Shown here: in pieces, positions 60,704 through 64,000 of the stretch
How the letters are laid out: each line of letters begins with the position of its first letter
Position numbering within the stretch: the first letter of the stretch is position 1
Source: JANOYY01 sp043720395
GTDB taxonomy: Bacteria; Actinomycetota; Acidimicrobiia; Acidimicrobiales; JANYDT01
Direction of reading: 5' to 3'
Assembly: GCA_043720395.1 (NCBI GenBank)
Contig: JAYSSR010000057.1
Location: forward strand, 1-64,000
Length of the DNA stretch: 64,000 nucleotides
The notes under the pieces: model-generated
What the model was told of the DNA's origin: nothing
What the model saw: only the letters and a program-made list of their open reading frames with translations
Databases searched by the model: none
Program-made: the position numbers and the translations under genes

Positions 60704-61542
60704 CAGGCCACCGCCTGTTCGGCTGCCCGGCTTTTGGCCAGCGTGTGGGCGGTGCTCGGTGAGCCAGCGGTGACGATCGCTGAACGGTCTCGCAGCTTGG
60801 CGCGTTCCCTCAAGATCGTCCGTAGCACCCGAAAGCCGTCGTGAAACGTACGCAGGTTGCTCACGCCGTGCACACGCCGACGTTCGTAGCTCGGCACCTC
60901 GACAAGGCGTAATCCGTGACCGAGCACCCGAAGGTTCATGTGCGTTTCGATCTCGAATCCGTTGGCGTCACCGCCCAGGTAGGGCAAGACGTCCGCCCAG
61001 AAGGCGTTGTATCCGTAGCAGAGATCGGTAAATCGGGCACCGAAGGCGAGGCGAACGGTAGCGGTCAGGCCCCAGTTCCCCATCCGCCGGACCGGGCCCA
61101 TGTCAAACGTGCCGCCCCCCTGCAGGAATCGGCTTCCCTTCGCAAAGTCGGCACCGAGCAAGAGGGTGAGCACGAACGCCGGTATCTCCCCAGGGTCCAT
61201 CGAGCCGTCGGCGTCGAAGGTCACGATGAGATCACACGAACACGCAGCGAAACCCGCGAGGAGCGCCCGCCCCTTTCCTGGGTGCGGTTCCAGTACGATC
61301 ACGGCGTCGGGACGCAAACGGAGGGCCTCCCGTACCGTGTCGTCCGTTGAGCGACCGTCGACGATGACGACCTCATCCACCCAGCTGGGAATCTTCGGCA
61401 GCACGTGTGCGAGGTTGCGCGCCTCGTTGAGCGTCGGGATCACCACACCGACCCGCAGACCCGGATCGACATCGAACCGAGCCGCAGTGGCCAGTCCAGC
61501 GTCCCGAGAAAGCAATTCCTTCGTCCCCGCTTCGATCGTCAT
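60703..61542 (-). CDS. Family 2 glycosyltransferase, dolichyl-phosphate synthase-like
   Basis: 279 residues with VGVVIPTLNEARNL, VVIVDGRSTDDTV, GKGRALLAGF and TFDADGSMDPGEIP, the last being the DxD metal site. These are typical of the DPM1/GtrB-like group that makes polyprenyl-phosphate sugars, and later FWADVLPYLG and FEIETHMNLRVLGHG fit. It may supply lipid-linked sugars to the GT-C-like proteins encoded in this operon. A strong ribosome site GGAGGT precedes ATG 61542, which fixes the start over an earlier in-frame codon. Confidence 0.92.
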   Translation of the reverse strand: MTIEAGTKELLSRDAGLATAARFDVDPGLRVGVVIPTLNEARNLAHVLPKIPSWVDEVVIVDGRSTDDTVREALRLRPDAVIVLEPHPGKGRALLAGFAACSCDLIVTFDADGSMDPGEIPAFVLTLLLGADFAKGSRFLQGGGTFDMGPVRRMGNWGLTATVRLAFGARFTDLCYGYNAFWADVLPYLGGDANGFEIETHMNLRVLGHGLRLVEVPSYERRRVHGVSNLRTFHDGFRVLRTILRERAKLRDRSAIVTAGSPSTAHTLAKSRAAEQAVA

Positions 61543-61545
61543 AGA

Positions 61546-61551
61546 ACCTCC
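61546..61551 (-). promoter_or_regulatory. Ribosome site fixing a GT2 start
   Basis: On the minus strand GGAGGT stands 3 nt before the ATG at 61542, after a T-rich linker; it is the clearest Shine-Dalgarno of cluster 2. Confidence 0.7.
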
Positions 61552-61627
61552 GTTGTGACGTCCGCTGAACAGGAGTTCAACGCCGCACATCTAACCATTT
61601 AGCCACGGAGAGTGCAAATAGGTCGAA
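61552..61627 (-). promoter_or_regulatory. AT-richer gap with a weak promoter candidate
   Basis: This 76-nt stretch is AT-rich for the region. On the minus strand a TTGCAC-like hexamer and a TTAGAT hexamer are about 17 nt apart, and a small TGAAC-AGGA-GTTCA hairpin follows. It may let the GT2 operon start independently of the PRTase-HAD gene. Confidence 0.25.
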
Positions 61628-64000
61628 TTACTCCACTCTTCGCGGTCGTTCACCTCCAGTGGTCCGAAACAACCCACCGCGTACAGCGGCTCGCAGTGCA
61701 CGGTGCGGTATCCCCGGCCGACCCGCTTCGGCCACGGAGAGAACGAGCAGAAGCGCCTCCTGGTCAGGGTCGGGCTGCGGCAGGCGGCATTGTTCGCAGC
61801 CGAGTTCGCCGATCCGTCGGCTGAGGGCGTGACTCGGCCAGCGACGAACCGACGGCGCTTCCACATGTTGCAAGAATCTGTCGACCGCCTGTCCGAGCCC
61901 GGCCTGGTAGGGAGCGGGGGCACGCCAGATGCCGTCGCCGTTCAGCGATGCCGAGGCGTGCCGCGGTACGGCCGGGTGACCGGCCAACGACAGCATGGGC
62001 GCGTCCGATTCCGTATCACCGACCGCGAGTTCAATGCTGGGGACTGCACCGGCGTCGCCCAGACGAGCCAGTTCTGCGGTCAGGTGCCGCAGTCCTGATC
62101 CTTTGTCCAGTGTGGCTGCCACGAAGTCTGTCTGACCTTCGCCAGCAACGATGCGCACGCTCGACAGGCCAGCCATCAGCGAGGTCGAGAGGTCCGACGG
62201 CAACGGGTGTCGACCACCGTCGCGCGTGGCCCACGCTCGCACGCCGTACCGGTATCGGGGGTCTACGGCGATGCCCGGTATGGTCGCCAGCTTGGCGCGC
62301 AACTCGGCAAGGCGTTGACGAGCTTCTGGTGGTACCAGATCACGGGTTTGGTCCCGCTCCGCCAGGTAGAGGGCGGATCCGTACTCGGCAACGCCGCCGA
62401 CGAGGCCGTACGCGAGACAGCGCTCGCGTACCTCCTCGATGCTGCGACCGGTGGCGAGAACGGGACGATAGCCATGGAGACGCAAAGCACGCAGGGCGAA
62501 CGCGCTGGCAGCGGTCAGCGACGGGAAGCCGAGGTGGTCGGATTCGAGGACGCCGTCGACGTCGAGCGCACACAACGGGCCAGCCCCTCCCGCCGTGGGC
62601 ATCACGTCTCGCAGGAACACGTTGGCGAAGTAGCCCTGCAGCACTCGCGCTGCCGCGCTACGTGTGGCGTCGGCGGATCCGGGGTTGCGGCGACGACCGC
62701 CCCACAACTGGGCTAGTCGTAGGAGCATCCAGCGCTCGGGGCTTACGGCGTCGCCGGTCAGCCCGGTGTAGAGCCCTAGCAATGTTGCCGGGACGGGGAC
62801 GTCGAAATCGGCGTCCATGGCACCGGCGAGGTCGAAGACGGGGTCGTAGCTGCTGAGGCCATGGTGCCAGTACGCACGCCGCTGTAGTCCGACGGAACGC
62901 AGCCGCGCTGATTGACGAAGGTCGGTCTGGACGAACCAGTTCTCGAGGTCCATCGTGCCGTCGATCACGGCGGGGTGCGATACGCGAAGGATCCGTCGGG
63001 CCAGCCGATTGACCGCCACGACCTGGCCGATGGGCCAGGCTCGACCGAAGCTCTGGCTCACCTCGACGGCGGCCGTCTCCCACACGGGACGCGATCCGGC
63101 GAGACCGAGGCTGCGATCGAGCGGGACGGCGAGACGGGTTCGGCGTTCAGCGACGTAGGCGGCGAGACCGGCGACGAGCGCATTGTCGTCGAGACCGGAC
63201 TCTTCGAGCCGTTCGCCGTCGTCGAGCCATTCGCGGAACAACAAACCCTCGCGGAGACCGAAAATTCGGGGCGTGTACGACCCGATCGCGTCCGCGATCG
63301 TCGTGACGTGTTCGCCGTAATATCCGAGTCCCACTCCCTCGACGGCAACGTGAAGCACGCCACCGTCGACACGGTCGACCCGGTCGCTATCGTCGCCTTG
63401 ACGAGGCTCGGCGAGTTCCACCCGAAACACCGCACGGACATGGGCTTCGGCCCGTCGCGGTCGTCGTTCGGCGATGCACTCAATCGACGCGACCCGCGCA
63501 GCGTCGCCAAGGAGAGCCTGCAGCTCCACACGCACGGCCCCAGATAACAGCCGTGGATGGACCTCCCAATCCTCCCACGGAAGGACGATCTGTGGGTAGT
63601 CATGCAGTCCTCGAAGCTCCGTCGGCGTGTCGATGAATCGGGGATAGGCAAGCGACACCGATTCCTGGGGAACGCCGACGAGCTGGAGCTGTCCGACGGC
63701 CTTGAGGAGTGAAGAACCGGACACGGGCGGGTCATCCGTCACGATGAATCGAGCCTTCCGGCGCGCAGCGTTGCGCGCCCGATTCGCCGTCGCACCCAGG
63801 ACGGGGATGCCTGGACGCAGCGTGATGGTGTCGACGTCGGCCAATCCTGAGTTGCGCAGCACCGCGGAGAGCAGCGGAGCGAGGTAGCTGCCGGACGTGC
63901 GTACGCCGACGACCACGAGGGGCAGCGTCGACGGTCCGGCCGCCTCGGCGATGCGTTCTCCGAGTCGCTGGACGTCTTTCAGGCCGAGATCAAAGGTTTG
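61628..64000 (-). CDS. PRTase, kinase-like and HAD three-part fusion (5' end outside)
   Basis: 790 residues are visible; the reading frame is open to the window edge, so the N-terminus is missing. The visible start holds a phosphoribosyltransferase-like fold with the PRPP-binding pattern FIVTDDPPVSGSS. The middle (about 62620-63590) is kinase-like in the style of aminoglycoside phosphotransferases, with a late YDPVFDLAGAMDADFD. The C-terminal part is a HAD phosphatase: ALDVDGVLESD (motif I), VLATGRSIEEV (motif II) and VGDTESDAPMLSL (motif IV). All three parts act on phospho-sugars or nucleotides. Sitting at the head of a polysaccharide operon, it could make or recycle an activated sugar or an unusual ribosyl donor; PRTase-HAD pairs are also known from tellurium-resistance loci. 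Confidence 0.82.
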   Translation of the reverse strand, partial: QTFDLGLKDVQRLGERIAEAAGPSTLPLVVVGVRTSGSYLAPLLSAVLRNSGLADVDTITLRPGIPVLGATANRARNAARRKARFIVTDDPPVSGSSLLKAVGQLQLVGVPQESVSLAYPRFIDTPTELRGLHDYPQIVLPWEDWEVHPRLLSGAVRVELQALLGDAARVASIECIAERRPRRAEAHVRAVFRVELAEPRQGDDSDRVDRVDGGVLHVAVEGVGLGYYGEHVTTIADAIGSYTPRIFGLREGLLFREWLDDGERLEESGLDDNALVAGLAAYVAERRTRLAVPLDRSLGLAGSRPVWETAAVEVSQSFGRAWPIGQVVAVNRLARRILRVSHPAVIDGTMDLENWFVQTDLRQSARLRSVGLQRRAYWHHGLSSYDPVFDLAGAMDADFDVPVPATLLGLYTGLTGDAVSPERWMLLRLAQLWGGRRRNPGSADATRSAAARVLQGYFANVFLRDVMPTAGGAGPLCALDVDGVLESDHLGFPSLTAASAFALRALRLHGYRPVLATGRSIEEVRERCLAYGLVGGVAEYGSALYLAERDQTRDLVPPEARQRLAELRAKLATIPGIAVDPRYRYGVRAWATRDGGRHPLPSDLSTSLMAGLSSVRIVAGEGQTDFVAATLDKGSGLRHLTAELARLGDAGAVPSIELAVGDTESDAPMLSLAGHPAVPRHASASLNGDGIWRAPAPYQAGLGQAVDRFLQHVEAPSVRRWPSHALSRRIGELGCEQCRLPQPDPDQEALLLVLSVAEAGRPGIPHRALRAAVRGGLFRTTGGERPRRVE

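Overview
The window is GC-rich, actinobacterial-type chromosomal DNA. Evidence: GTG starts and 4-nt ATGA/GTGA overlaps are common, there is an F420-type LLM oxidoreductase and a SARP/BTAD regulator, and secreted proteins carry actinobacterial-style lipoboxes. The presence of RND pumps and of fused polysaccharide genes makes an Acidimicrobiia-like lineage plausible, but that assignment is an inference; no rRNA or tRNA is present to support it.

Layout. (1) 1-8237, plus strand: the 3' end of an extracellular contractile injection system (eCIS) locus, with a baseplate J-like protein (partial), a P2 I-like tail protein, a zinc-ribbon/coiled-coil/membrane/glycan-binding-like protein, and a 1386-residue protein of unknown fold carrying an N-terminal LQR-GNR-type motif seen in eCIS-associated proteins. 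(2) 8244-11027, minus: a large MalT-like ATPase regulator with a C-terminal winged helix and BTAD domain, convergent with the eCIS genes. (3) 11311-14928: dnaE, the replicative polymerase alpha subunit, followed by an 18-bp inverted repeat. (4) 15129-30898: exopolysaccharide cluster 1 (O-antigen ligase/polymerase-like protein, initiating phosphoglycosyltransferase, acyltransferases, GT2 and WecG/TagA glycosyltransferases, Wzz-like chain-length protein, a CpsD-like protein lacking a P-loop, a GH44 lipoprotein and an orphan ABC-type ATPase with a PLFPA repeat linker). (5) 30960-33977: LysR regulator, LLM oxidoreductase, nadD and rsfS. (6) 33917-44234: a two-component system, a PepSY protein, and a metal-type RND operon made of two RND pumps with a miniature adaptor between them and a lipoprotein at the end. 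(7) 44753-50005: lipoprotein, peptidoglycan-binding HlyD-like adaptor and MacB-like ABC pump. (8) 49768-64000, minus: exopolysaccharide cluster 2, an almost gapless operon with three GT2 enzymes, polysaccharide deacetylase, FemAB-like transferase, GH16 hydrolase, a flippase-kinase-GT-C fusion, a further GT-C-like membrane protein and, at its head, a PRTase/kinase-like/HAD fusion that runs off the window.

How it works together. Two independent surface-glycan assembly lines flank an envelope-export block. In cluster 1 the phosphoglycosyltransferase would load the first sugar onto the lipid carrier, the GT2 and WecG-like enzymes would extend it, acyltransferases would decorate it, and the Wzy-like and Wzz-like proteins would polymerise it to a set length. 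Cluster 2 adds trimming and modifying enzymes and carries unusual multi-domain fusions. The RND/two-component block looks like an envelope or metal stress module: matching 11-bp-phased direct repeats lie upstream of both the PepSY gene and the RND operon, which suggests shared control by the neighbouring OmpR-family regulator. The most unusual items are the uncharacterised 1386-aa eCIS-linked protein, the two tripartite fusions, the tandem RND pumps with a mini-adaptor, and the PLFPA-repeat ATPase.
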